NCBI GenBank assembly: GCA_946480055.1
Contig: CAMLID010000100.1
Span: 1-11,337, forward strand
Reading direction: 5' to 3'
Source of the DNA: an uncultured Lysobacter sp.
GTDB taxonomy: Bacteria > Pseudomonadota > Gammaproteobacteria > Xanthomonadales > Xanthomonadaceae
Length of the DNA stretch: 11,337 bases
Part shown: positions 1 through 6,235 of the stretch, piece after piece
How positions within the stretch are numbered: position 1 is the stretch's first letter
Layout of the letters: each line of letters begins with the position of its first letter
Position numbers and translations under genes: made by a program
Notes under the pieces: model-generated
Seen by the model: only the letters and a program-made list of their open reading frames with translations
Told to the model about the DNA's origin: nothing
Databases searched by the model: none

Positions 1-1397
1 CCGATCGCATAGCCCTTGGTCACCGCCTTGGTGGTGTTGCCGACCGCGTCCAGCGGATCGGTCACCGCGCGCACTTCCGGCGGCAGTTCGGCCATCTCGG
101 CGATGCCGCCGGCGTTGTCGGTGATCGGACCGTAGGCGTCGAGCGCGACGATCATGCCCGCCATCGACAGCATCGACGTCGCGGCGATGGCGATGCCGTA
201 CAGGCCGCCGAACGCGTGCGCGCCCCAGATCGCCAGGCACACCGAGATCACCGGCAGCGCGGTCGACTTCATCGACACGCCCAGGCCGGCGATGATGTTG
301 GTGCCGTGACCGGTGGTCGAGGCCGCCGCGACGTGCTGCACCGGCTTGAACTGGGTGCCGGTGTAGTACTCGGTGATCCACACGATCACGCCGGTCAGGA
401 CCAGGCCGATCAGCGCGCACCAGTACAGGTTCAGCGCGCCGTAGCTGGAGTCGGCCATCAGCTGGGTGGTGATCGGGTAGAACGCGATCGCCGCCAGCAC
501 CGCCGACACGATCACGCCCTTGTACAGCGCGCCCATGATCGAGCCGCCGGCCTTCACCTTGACGAAGAACGCGCCGATGATCGAGGCGATGATCGACACG
601 CCGCCCAGCACCAGCGGATACAGCACCGCGTTGCTGCCGGCCTGGGCGATCATCAGCCCGCCCAGCAGCATGGTCGCGATCACCGTGACCGCGTAGGTTT
701 CGAACAAGTCCGCGGCCATGCCGGCGCAGTCGCCGACGTTGTCGCCGACGTTGTCGGCGATCACCGCCGGGTTGCGCGGGTCGTCCTCGGGGATGCCGGC
801 TTCGACCTTGCCCACCAGGTCGGCGCCGACGTCGGCGCCCTTGGTGAAGATGCCGCCGCCCAGACGCGCGAAGATCGAGATCAGCGAGGAGCCGAACGCC
901 AGGCCGACCAGCGCGTGCAGCGCCGGCTCGCCGGTGATGCCCATCTTGGCCAGCGCCAGCCAGTAGCCGGCCACGCCGAGCAGGCCCAGGCCGACCACCA
1001 GCATGCCGGTGATCGCGCCGCCGCGGAAGGCGACGTCCATGGCCGGGCCGATGCCCTTGCGCGCGGCTTCGGCGGTGCGCACGTTGGCGCGCACCGACAC
1101 GTTCATGCCGATGTAGCCGGCCGCGCCGGACAGCACCGCGCCGATCAGGAAGCCGATCGCGGTAGGCCAGTTCAGGAAGATGCCGATGACCACGAACAGC
1201 ACCGCGCCGGCGATGCCGATGGTGCTGTACTGGCGGTTGAGGTAGGCGCGCGCGCCTTCCTGGATCGCGCCGGCGATCTCCTGCATGCGTGCGTTGCCGG
1301 CGGGTTGTGCGCTGATCCAGCGCGCGGAAATGATCCCGTACAGGATCGCGATGACGGCGCAAGCCAGCGCCAAGGTCAAACCGTACTGCTCCAGCAT
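1..1397 (-). CDS. hppA: Membrane-bound proton-translocating pyrophosphatase, K+-independent type (partial, C-terminus beyond left edge)
   Basis: Integral inner-membrane pump that hydrolyses PPi and exports protons. About 465 residues are present; the family has roughly 660-720, so about the last third lies outside the window. Seen: alternating hydrophobic helices from residue 1, the substrate-loop motif DVGADLVGK (189-197), the duplicated DNVGDNVGD (215-223) whose aspartates bind Mg-PPi, and DLFETY shortly after it with the semi-conserved ion-gate glutamate. At the edge the protein reads [13 protein letters not shown]. Lysine at 457 and threonine at 460 match the K+-independent subfamily; K+-dependent enzymes carry Ala and Gly/Ala there. 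The ATG at 1395-1397 follows a strong GGGGAGGGG ribosome site. The gene is divergent from the secreted-protein gene at 1586. Family is near certain. Pumping of H+ rather than Na+ is inferred from the K+-independent signature. Confidence 0.96.
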   Translation of the reverse strand, partial: MLEQYGLTLALACAVIAILYGIISARWISAQPAGNARMQEIAGAIQEGARAYLNRQYSTIGIAGAVLFVVIGIFLNWPTAIGFLIGAVLSGAAGYIGMNVSVRANVRTAEAARKGIGPAMDVAFRGGAITGMLVVGLGLLGVAGYWLALAKMGITGEPALHALVGLAFGSSLISIFARLGGGIFTKGADVGADLVGKVEAGIPEDDPRNPAVIADNVGDNVGDCAGMAADLFETYAVTVIATMLLGGLMIAQAGSNAVLYPLVLGGVSIIASIIGAFFVKVKAGGSIMGALYKGVIVSAVLAAIAFYPITTQLMADSSYGALNLYWCALIGLVLTGVIVWITEYYTGTQFKPVQHVAAASTTGHGTNIIAGLGVSMKSTALPVISVCLAIWGAHAFGGLYGIAIAATSMLSMAGMIVALDAYGPITDNAGGIAEMAELPPEVRAVTDPLDAVGNTTKAVTKGYAI

Positions 1398-1486
1398 GAA
1401 CCCCTCCCCAGAGTGGACATCAGGACAACAACGGGATTGCCTAGTTTTAAGGTCGCGAGCCGGAGTTCCGACGCGGCAACGCTGGG

Positions 1487-1514
1487 ACTATCGCACAGGC
1501 CCCGGGCCTGTGAA
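1487..1514 (-). promoter_or_regulatory. Candidate hppA promoter overlapping a 19-bp palindrome
   Basis: On the minus strand TTCACA (1509-1514) is followed by a 16-bp spacer and GATAGT (1487-1492), which match the -35 consensus at 5/6 and the -10 consensus at 4/6. Transcription would start near 1480, leaving an 80-nt leader before hppA. A perfect 9-bp-arm palindrome, cacaggccc-c-gggcctgtg (1494-1512), fills the spacer and enters the -35 box, where a repressor would sit. Function is inferred from position only. Confidence 0.4.
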
Positions 1515-1527
1515 ACCTCGTGAAACC
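1510..1527. repeat. Two direct repeats GTGAAACC one helical turn apart
   Basis: GTGAAACC occurs at 1510-1517 and again at 1520-1527, a 10-bp period, in the hppA/secreted-protein divergent intergenic region. The first copy overlaps the proposed -35 box and the palindrome arm. Same-face spacing is typical of a regulator binding in tandem, but two 8-mers could also be chance. Confidence 0.35.
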
Positions 1528-1585
1528 AGGGTTCAGCCCGAGCGTGCCAGCCTGCGACCCCAGTCACGTAACGATGGAGCCGTTC

Positions 1586-2095
1586 ATGCGCATCGCCGTC
1601 GCCCTGTTCGCCGCCGCCCTGTCGCTGCCGGCCCTGGCCACCGATCCGACGCCGGAAATCCAGCGCCCCGCCGCGCAACCGCAGGCGGTGGGCTCGGTCC
1701 ACACCCTGCGCCAGATCCCCGAGGCCTGCGCGCGTCTCGAAGGCCAATTCACCGGCCAGGCCGCGCAGCCGTACAAGTTCGCCGTGGTCCGCACCAGCCC
1801 CAATTGCCAGGCGCGGGCGCGTTTCGTCGACGCGGCCAAGGCAAAGCCCTCGCTGGCCGCGGGCTGGAAGTTCAACGATCTGATCCGTGTCCCCAGCGCG
1901 GCCTGCCCGTCGCAGCAGGCAGTGGTGCGGGTGTGGCGCAAGCCGGCCGACGTGGCGCCGCCCAAGCTCGATGCGCAGGGCCAGGCGCGCCTGTATCTGG
2001 GCGACGAGAAGGCCAAGGCCGCGGCCAAGCAGCTCGCGGCGATTCCGATGTTCGCCGCGGCGATGTCGGTCGAGGGCAAGGCCTGCGGCGGTTGA
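1586..2095 (+). CDS. Small secreted protein of unknown function with four cysteines
   Basis: I do not recognise this family. The predicted 169-residue protein begins with a clear Sec signal peptide, MRIAVALFAAALSLPALA, probably cleaved after residue 18. The mature part is soluble, has no membrane segment, and carries four cysteines (in the EACARL, SPNCQ, AACPS and KACGG contexts), suggesting two disulfides formed in the periplasm. The frame opens further upstream with a GTG at 1520, but the ATG at 1586 is preferred: GGAG at 1576-1579 sits 6 nt before it, and the signal peptide then starts at residue 1. It stands alone on the plus strand, divergent from hppA and convergent with the DUF2846-like gene. 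Coding is well supported; the function is unknown. Confidence 0.8.
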   Translation: MRIAVALFAAALSLPALATDPTPEIQRPAAQPQAVGSVHTLRQIPEACARLEGQFTGQAAQPYKFAVVRTSPNCQARARFVDAAKAKPSLAAGWKFNDLIRVPSAACPSQQAVVRVWRKPADVAPPKLDAQGQARLYLGDEKAKAAAKQLAAIPMFAAAMSVEGKACGG

Positions 2096-2121
2096 GGCGC
2101 GCCGCGCGCCGATCGCATGCA

Positions 2122-2152
2122 CGCGACGGGCGCCGATGCGGCGCCCGTCGCG
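2122..2152. terminator. Strong GC-rich hairpin between convergent genes, probable bidirectional terminator
   Basis: Perfect 13-bp stem (2122-2134 with 2140-2152) around the loop GATGC. It lies between the plus-strand stop at 2095 and the minus-strand stop at 2164, so it could end both transcripts. There is no long T-run on either side, so intrinsic termination is inferred from the stem and its place. Confidence 0.6.
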
Positions 2153-2163
2153 ATCGGTGAGGC

Positions 2164-2649
2164 TTACTTCGCGAGCTTGAGCTTGTCGGCCAGGGCGTTG
2201 AACGCCGCTGCGTCGGTCGGCGACAGGTTCGGACGGCCGGCCACGATGCCCATGCCCAGCGTGCCCTGCACGTAGTAGGTTTCGCCGGCTTCGATTTCCA
2301 TGGTCAGCACGTCTTTGGTCTCGCCGTGGACGCGGTACTCGTGCGTGCCCGGCTCGGCCACGTGGACGAAGTACTTGCCGCTGCGCAGCTTGCCCAACTC
2401 GGTCTCGCCCTCGCGCACCTTGAAGCCGACCGCGGCGCCCACGAACTTGGACGGACGGAAGAACACGATCTGGCCCTTGCCCTGGGGCGGCACGCCGATC
2501 TTGCCGGCGGCCTGCGCGTCGGTGGCGCTGTCGTCCGCCGCTTCGGCGGTGGCTTCGGTCGCGGTCGGCTGGGCGGCGTCCTGGGCCAGCACGGCGCCGG
2601 AGAACATCAGGCCGAGGGCGAGTGCGGAAACACGGAACTTCAGGTTCAT
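2164..2649 (-). CDS. Exported DUF2846-like protein
   Basis: Predicted 161-residue periplasmic protein. Signal peptide at residues 1-22 (ends GAVLA before QD), then a short Ala/Thr/Asp-rich linker to about 55, then a compact beta-rich domain (about 58-150). The patterns GKGQIVFFRPSKF, LGKLRSGKYFVHVAEPG and the following beta strands resemble DUF2846, a domain of unknown function seen in bacterial exported proteins and lipoproteins. No lipobox cysteine is present, so it is probably soluble. The ATG at 2647-2649 lies 7 nt after the stop of the upstream gene, and its AGGAG ribosome site overlaps that gene's last codons and TAG. The two genes are therefore one operon and probably translationally coupled. 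The domain call is from pattern recognition, not a search. Confidence 0.82.
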   Translation of the reverse strand: MNLKFRVSALALGLMFSGAVLAQDAAQPTATEATAEAADDSATDAQAAGKIGVPPQGKGQIVFFRPSKFVGAAVGFKVREGETELGKLRSGKYFVHVAEPGTHEYRVHGETKDVLTMEIEAGETYYVQGTLGMGIVAGRPNLSPTDAAAFNALADKLKLAK

Positions 2650-2656
2650 CTAAGGA

Positions 2657-3361
2657 CTACTCCTTGGGTGGTTGAACGACGTCGGCCGCGGCGGCCGGCG
2701 ACGGAGAAACGGGGAGAGCGGCGGTCGCGGTCGCGGCGACCGTGCCGGCGACGGGCAGATCCAGGTCCTGGGCGAGCTTGGCGCGCAGAGCGGTGTCGGC
2801 CGGGATCTCGATCTCGCGCCCGCGCACGAACATCGCGAACGGGCCGATCACGAAGGCTGCGCCCATCGCGCCGTTGATCTGATCGCGTCCGCTTTGCCCC
2901 ACCGACAGACCGCGCAAGGGGATCTGGCGACCGTTGAATTCCAGATAGCGGCCCGCGATCAGCAGCTCGCCCGGATGACCGCCGCCGCGCGAACGCGCGC
3001 CGTGCACCACTTCGCCGACGGCGGGCGTGCCGGCCGGTATCGGTTCCGCGCCGGCGACCGCCAGCGGCTGGCTCAGGCGCAGCGTGAAGCGGTCGCCGCG
3101 CTTGTGGCGCGCGGAGGACAGGCTTTCGCCGAGCTGCAGTTCGACCACGCTGCCCGCCGCGAGCCGGCAGCAGGGAGCGGGCGCGGCAGCGACGCTGGCG
3201 TCGGCGGCTGTCGCGCCACCGTCGGCGGCAGCCGGCGCAGCGATGGGCTGTGTCGTTGGCGCAGGAGGTGTGGTGGGGAGCGGTGCGGCGGCAACGGTAT
3301 CCTGCGCCTGCGCGACCGGAACGACGAGCAAAGCCGCGAGCGCGACTGCGAACTTGAACAT
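2657..3361 (-). CDS. Exported beta-rich protein of unknown function, first gene of a two-gene operon
   Basis: Predicted 234 residues. Signal peptide 1-19 (MFKFAVALAALLVVPVAQA), then a disordered Ala/Pro/Thr-rich stretch to about 62, a CC pair at 64-65, and a beta-rich domain 68-200. The domain has the pattern LSSARHKRGDRF, then IPAGTPAVGEV, then a basic/glycine turn, FNGRQIPLRG, and finally GREIEIPADT. This resembles an uncharacterised module common in secreted proteobacterial and acidobacterial proteins. A Gly-rich hydrophobic stretch (162-178) is too short and too polar to be a confident membrane helix. The tail (203-234) is again Ala/Pro-rich. The frame continues upstream to a TTG near 3418, but ATG 3359-3361 is chosen because the signal peptide begins there and AGGGGGG precedes it by 8 nt. 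Its final codons form the next gene's ribosome site. Confidence 0.8.
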   Translation of the reverse strand: MFKFAVALAALLVVPVAQAQDTVAAAPLPTTPPAPTTQPIAAPAAADGGATAADASVAAAPAPCCRLAAGSVVELQLGESLSSARHKRGDRFTLRLSQPLAVAGAEPIPAGTPAVGEVVHGARSRGGGHPGELLIAGRYLEFNGRQIPLRGLSVGQSGRDQINGAMGAAFVIGPFAMFVRGREIEIPADTALRAKLAQDLDLPVAGTVAATATAALPVSPSPAAAADVVQPPKE

Positions 3362-3389
3362 GAGCGACGCCCCCCCTGAGCGTGGCCGC

Positions 3390-3418
3390 ACATTAGCCAA
3401 GGCTCCGATTCCAGGCAA
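3390..3418 (-). promoter_or_regulatory. Candidate promoter of the 3361-2164 operon
   Basis: Minus-strand TTGCCT (3413-3418), 17-bp spacer, TAATGT (3390-3395). The -35 matches consensus at 4/6, the -10 is weak at 3/6, and spacing is ideal. The start of transcription would be about 20 nt before the ATG at 3361, which favours that start over the upstream TTG. Confidence 0.35.
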
Positions 3419-3690
3419 GCGCCGCGTGCGGGCCTACGCGCGTGCGCGGACCGGGTGCGCATCGATCGCGGCGGAGCGGCGACACCGCAAGCCGGGTCGG
3501 CGCTGGCGACGCGCGTGAGGCGCCGGGCCAATAGCCGCAAGGGCCGGGCGGCGGCGGGGGTGCGGATGAGTCGCTACTTGAGCAGCGCCAAAATGACGCA
3601 TTGAATTATGTGCAGGCCTCGAAAGCCGCGCGCCAGAACGGTAGCGCCCGTCGCCGAAGCGGTGCAGCTCGCGTTGGCCGGGAAAGCGAG
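3419..3690. other. Intergenic stretch without a recognisable gene
   Basis: This GC-rich stretch separates the operon at 3361 from the gene ending at 3736, both minus strand. I see no gene with a ribosome site, signal peptide or motif on either strand. There is an AT-richer patch at 3588-3612. On the minus strand it holds CATAAT, a 5/6 match to a -10 box, but no matching -35. Confidence 0.5.
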
Positions 3691-3722
3691 CGCGCAGGCC
3701 GCGCCGAAGCACGGCCTGCGCG
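3691..3722 (-). terminator. Hairpin with UUCG tetraloop downstream of the 4542-3736 gene
   Basis: Arms 3691-3701 and 3712-3722 pair perfectly (11 bp). After one mismatch, a 2-bp inner stem closes on TTCG read on the minus strand, an unusually stable loop. It begins 14 nt past the stop codon of the minus-strand gene at 3736. Only a short T-run (CTTTCC) follows. Probable terminator or 3'-end stabiliser. Confidence 0.6.
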
Positions 3723-3735
3723 TTGCCGTTGCGGC

Positions 3736-4542
3736 TTACTGCAGACCGCGGCAGTTCTTCAGCCACACCACGCGGTAGACCGGGTCGTAGTGGTCGTAGG
3801 TGGCATTGAGGTACATCTTGTCGCCGGTGCGCATCGCCAGCGAGTAGGCGTTCTGGTCCGGCTGCATGCGGCAGACGACGCTGGTCTCGACTGTCCGCGA
3901 ACGGCTCTTGATCAGCCCCGGCACCAGCGTAGGGTTCATGTCGAAGAGCAGCTCGAACGCGCCCTTCTTGCCGGCCACGCCCTTGTTGACGCCCTTGATG
4001 TTGTAGACCTTGCCCGCGAAGCGCGCGTCGATCGCGCCGCCGTTTTCCTGGACTTGCTGCTCGATGTCGGCGGCCAGCGAGGTGGCCTGGATCTCGACCG
4101 CCTTGGTCGCCGCGCGCGCGACCGGCGCCTTGCCGGCCTTGAGCTGGGTCAGCATCTTGCACATCGCCGCGCGGATGCCGTCGGCGCTGCCGAACGAGCC
4201 GCGGCGCGTCTTCATCCGCATCGACACCGTGCCGTCGGGCTTGGCGGCGACGAACACCTGCAGGCCCTTGTGGGCCAGGTTGGCCGTTTCCTCGAGCAAC
4301 AGCGAACCGGTCTCCGGGCTTTCGTCCAGCACGTCCATGCCGTCGGCGACGGCGAGGTTGCGCATCTGGCCGATCGCGCTGGGCACGCTCAGGCCCGCGA
4401 CCTTGTACGAGGTCGAATACTCGGCGCCGGAGAGCGCGTTGCCCTGCTTGCTGAAGTTGTCTTCGCACTGGCCGGCGAGCGCGGGCAGGCAGGGCAGCAA
4501 CAGCAGCGTCGGGAGCAGCAGTTTGATCGGCTTGGCTTTCAT
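3736..4542 (-). CDS. Exported protein of unknown function, possible OB-fold C-terminal domain
   Basis: Predicted 268 residues. Signal peptide 1-23 (MKAKPIKLLLPTLLLLPCLPALA), most likely cleaved before GQC. The cysteine at 26 is not in a proper lipobox, so a soluble periplasmic protein is favoured over a lipoprotein. Residues 40-140 form an uncharacterised segment with cysteine 128. Residues 155-268 include DARFAGKVYNIKGVNKGV (173-190), reminiscent of the tRNA_anti-like OB fold found in exported bacterial proteins, then cysteines 224 and 264 near the end, which could pair. The start is supported by AAGGA 7-8 nt before ATG 4540-4542. A hairpin follows the stop and the gene appears monocistronic. 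The OB-fold idea is tentative; I assign no function. Confidence 0.78.
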   Translation of the reverse strand: MKAKPIKLLLPTLLLLPCLPALAGQCEDNFSKQGNALSGAEYSTSYKVAGLSVPSAIGQMRNLAVADGMDVLDESPETGSLLLEETANLAHKGLQVFVAAKPDGTVSMRMKTRRGSFGSADGIRAAMCKMLTQLKAGKAPVARAATKAVEIQATSLAADIEQQVQENGGAIDARFAGKVYNIKGVNKGVAGKKGAFELLFDMNPTLVPGLIKSRSRTVETSVVCRMQPDQNAYSLAMRTGDKMYLNATYDHYDPVYRVVWLKNCRGLQ

Positions 4543-4703
4543 GAGCAGTTCCTTAAAGTGATTGGTCTTCCGTGCGCCTTGCCGACGGCCGGCGACGCCC
4601 GCGGCCGCAGATTGCCGGGTTACGTCAGGCGATTCAACGACAATCGTGCACGAATTCCGTTATCACGTTCGCATTCCTGCGTCTGGACGTGCGTTCCTGG
4701 CGC

Positions 4704-5144
4704 TCAAGCGCAGGGATCGGCAGGGTAGCGACGCTGCATTTCCTCGGGCGTGAGCGCTTCGATGCTGTGACCGATGTTCCAGCGGTGGCCGAAGGGATCG
4801 ATCACCGTGCCCGAGCGTTCGCCGTAGAAATGATCGCGCGGCGCCATCGCCAGCTGCGCGCCGGCGGCGACCGCGCGCGCGACGGTCGCATCGGCGTCGT
4901 CGACGTGCAGGTGCAGGGTGTGGCTGTGGCCGCGTCCGGGCTCGGGACGGCGGATGTCGACCTCGGGGAACTCCTCGCACAGCATCAGGGTGCTGCCGCC
5001 CAGGTCGAGCTCGACATGGCCGATGCGGCCGGAGGGTTCGACCAGGCGGAATTTCTCGCTGGCCTCGAAGCTGTGGATGTAGAACTCGACTGCGGCCTGG
5101 GCATCGGCGACGCAGAGGTAGGGAAACAGTTCGTGTACGGCCAT
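4704..5144 (-). CDS. VOC-superfamily protein, PhnB/glyoxalase-like
   Basis: Predicted 146-residue cytosolic protein covering one complete VOC unit, two beta-alpha-beta-beta-beta modules. Module 1 (about 5-60) has YLCVADAQAAVEFY and GHVELDLGG. Module 2 (about 72-128) has HTLHLHVDDADATVARAVAAGA and ends GTVIDPFGHRWNIGH, followed by LTPEEMQRR. That ending is typical of the PhnB-like subgroup, whose members are often annotated as glyoxalase or bleomycin-resistance proteins although most substrates are unknown. His43 and His78/His80 are candidate metal ligands. The start follows GGAG with a 7-nt spacer. It lies on the same strand as its neighbours but is separated from the AraC gene by the REP/tandem-repeat region, so it probably has its own promoter, which I could not define. 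The fold is secure; the reaction is unknown. Confidence 0.9.
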   Translation of the reverse strand: MAVHELFPYLCVADAQAAVEFYIHSFEASEKFRLVEPSGRIGHVELDLGGSTLMLCEEFPEVDIRRPEPGRGHSHTLHLHVDDADATVARAVAAGAQLAMAPRDHFYGERSGTVIDPFGHRWNIGHSIEALTPEEMQRRYPADPCA

Positions 5145-5178
5145 CGCGGTGCTCCGGTGTGGGTGTGCGGGCCAGTCT

Positions 5179-5199
5179 GCGCGCGGCGCGCGGCGCGCG
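5179..5199. repeat. Three tandem GCGCGCG heptamers
   Basis: Twenty-one bases of pure alternating GC broken only at the two heptamer joints, 35-55 bp upstream of the VOC start codon. Such tracts can adopt Z-DNA. No function is shown by the sequence. Confidence 0.5.
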
Positions 5200-5255
5200 A
5201 TTGGACGAAATTTACCCGTTCGACGTTGCCGGGAGCGGAGCGGGCCTTTCGCTGT

Positions 5256-5370
5256 CTGTGAGAGCGGCGTGAGCCGCGACGGGCCGTCGGCAGCGATGAG
5301 GTTCGCGGCAGTTCGCGGACGCTACGCGGCCGTTGCGGTGACGCGATCGCGGCTCACGCCGCTCCCACAG
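5256..5370. repeat. REP-like inverted pair (BIME-like)
   Basis: A 24-nt arm at 5256-5279 is repeated in reverse complement at 5347-5370 with one mismatch, around a 67-nt spacer. Each arm contains its own small palindrome, GCGGC-GTGA-GCCGC. The same core occurs twice at the right edge (11229 and 11291), so this is a dispersed genomic repeat, not a local accident. REP sequences of this shape are known in Stenotrophomonas and relatives and are linked to RAYT transposases. The pair lies between the AraC stop and the VOC gene and may also act as a transcript barrier. Confidence 0.8.
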
Positions 5371-5380
5371 ACCGCCCAGT

Positions 5381-5416
5381 GCTCAGTCCAGCGCTCAGCC
5401 CGGCGCTCAGTCCAGC
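5381..5416. repeat. Three copies of a 12-bp tandem repeat overlapping the AraC stop codon
   Basis: Units at 5381-5392, 5393-5404 and 5405-5416. The outer two are identical (gctcagtccagc) and the middle differs at two bases. Twelve is a multiple of three, so the TGA stop of the AraC gene is repeated in frame three times. The tract begins 10 bp from the REP pair. Confidence 0.8.
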
Positions 5417-6225
5417 GGCAGATGGTTCGGCGACGCCGGTGCGCGCGCGGCGTACTCGCGCGGGCTCACGCCGGCGAATTCGCGGAACTCGCGGATCAGG
5501 TGCGATTGGTCGAAATAGCCCGCGTCCAGGGCCAGTTGCGCCCAGTCCGGACGCGGCGTCGCCGCCAGCGCGGCGAGCAGGCGCTGGAAGCGCAGCACGC
5601 GCGCATAGCGCTTGGGCGCCAGGCCGGCGACGTCGCGGAAACCGGCGATGAAGCGGCGGTGGCTGCGGCCGCAGGCATCGGCCAGGGCGGCCACGTCGGT
5701 GTCGGCCGGCGCGCGCTGCACGCAGGCCAGCGCCTGCGCGATCTGCGGGTCCAGTCCGCGCCGGCCGCGCCTGGAGCGCAGCCGCGCATCCAGGAAGGCC
5801 AGCAGCACCGCACGGCGACGGGCAGGGTCGGCGTCGGCGGCCAGGCGTTCGCACAGCAGCTCGGCCTCGTGCCCGCACAGCTCGGCCAGGTCGACATGGC
5901 CGTCGGCGAGTTCGGCGGCGGATATGCCGAACAGCGCCAGCGCCGCGCCCGGCCGCAGCACCGCGCCGACCGAGGCCGCGGGCCGGGCGGTGTCTTTGAT
6001 GCAGTAGCCGGCGCGCACGCCGCCGACGGTGGCCGCGCTGTAGCCGCGGCCCTGGCGATCGGCGGCGTCGGCGTAGATCCGCAGCGGCGGCCCGTCCAAC
6101 CGGACCGTCAGGTGCATGGCGCCGCTGGGCAGCGAGTGCTCGCGCGCGTGCGCGGGTGGCGCGTCGGCGCGCGCGCAGGCCCAGACCTGTGCGACCCAGG
6201 GCTGCAGCGCCGCCGTCCCGTGCAC
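5407..6225 (-). CDS. AraC-family transcriptional regulator (DUF6597-like sensor plus HTH_18)
   Basis: Predicted 272 residues, a DNA-binding regulator. The N-terminal half (about 5-110) matches the pattern of the DUF6597-type sensor domain, including LPSGAMHLTVRL and PPLRIY (31-51). The C-terminal half (about 158-262) is an AraC double helix-turn-helix: first unit VAALADACGRSHRRFIAGFRD, linker GLAPKRYARVLRFQRLL, second unit LALDAGYFDQSHLIREFREF, then AGVSPREYAAR. The start is a GTG at 6223-6225, chosen because the sensor domain needs the full N-terminus and the frame begins just 10 bp after the pfp stop. A weak GAGG ribosome site overlaps that stop, suggesting coupling to pfp. Its ligand and targets are unknown; pfp or the VOC gene are only positional candidates. 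The C-terminus runs into a 12-bp tandem repeat. Confidence 0.92.
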   Translation of the reverse strand: MHGTAALQPWVAQVWACARADAPPAHAREHSLPSGAMHLTVRLDGPPLRIYADAADRQGRGYSAATVGGVRAGYCIKDTARPAASVGAVLRPGAALALFGISAAELADGHVDLAELCGHEAELLCERLAADADPARRRAVLLAFLDARLRSRRGRRGLDPQIAQALACVQRAPADTDVAALADACGRSHRRFIAGFRDVAGLAPKRYARVLRFQRLLAALAATPRPDWAQLALDAGYFDQSHLIREFREFAGVSPREYAARAPASPNHLPLD

Positions 6226-6235
6226 GGCCGCGGCC

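Noticed and set aside
729..755. Tandem DNA repeat inside hppA
   Set aside because: It simply encodes the conserved DNVGDNVGD active-site motif.
216..1523. 435-codon plus-strand open frame opposite hppA
   Set aside because: It is the antisense shadow of a high-GC membrane gene; the translation is Arg/Ala/His/Gln-rich with no domain, while the opposite strand has all pyrophosphatase motifs.
3541..3560. Possible G-quadruplex in a G-rich tract
   Set aside because: Only three runs of three or more G are present, so a three-layer quadruplex cannot form locally.
3601..4728. 375-codon plus-strand open frame across the exported-protein gene
   Set aside because: The minus-strand frame has a signal peptide, ribosome site and terminator; the plus frame is Arg/Ala-rich with none of these.
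5256..5370. CRISPR array or insertion-sequence ends
   Set aside because: Only two arms in inverted orientation with no transposase and no regular repeat-spacer pattern; the core matches REP architecture instead.
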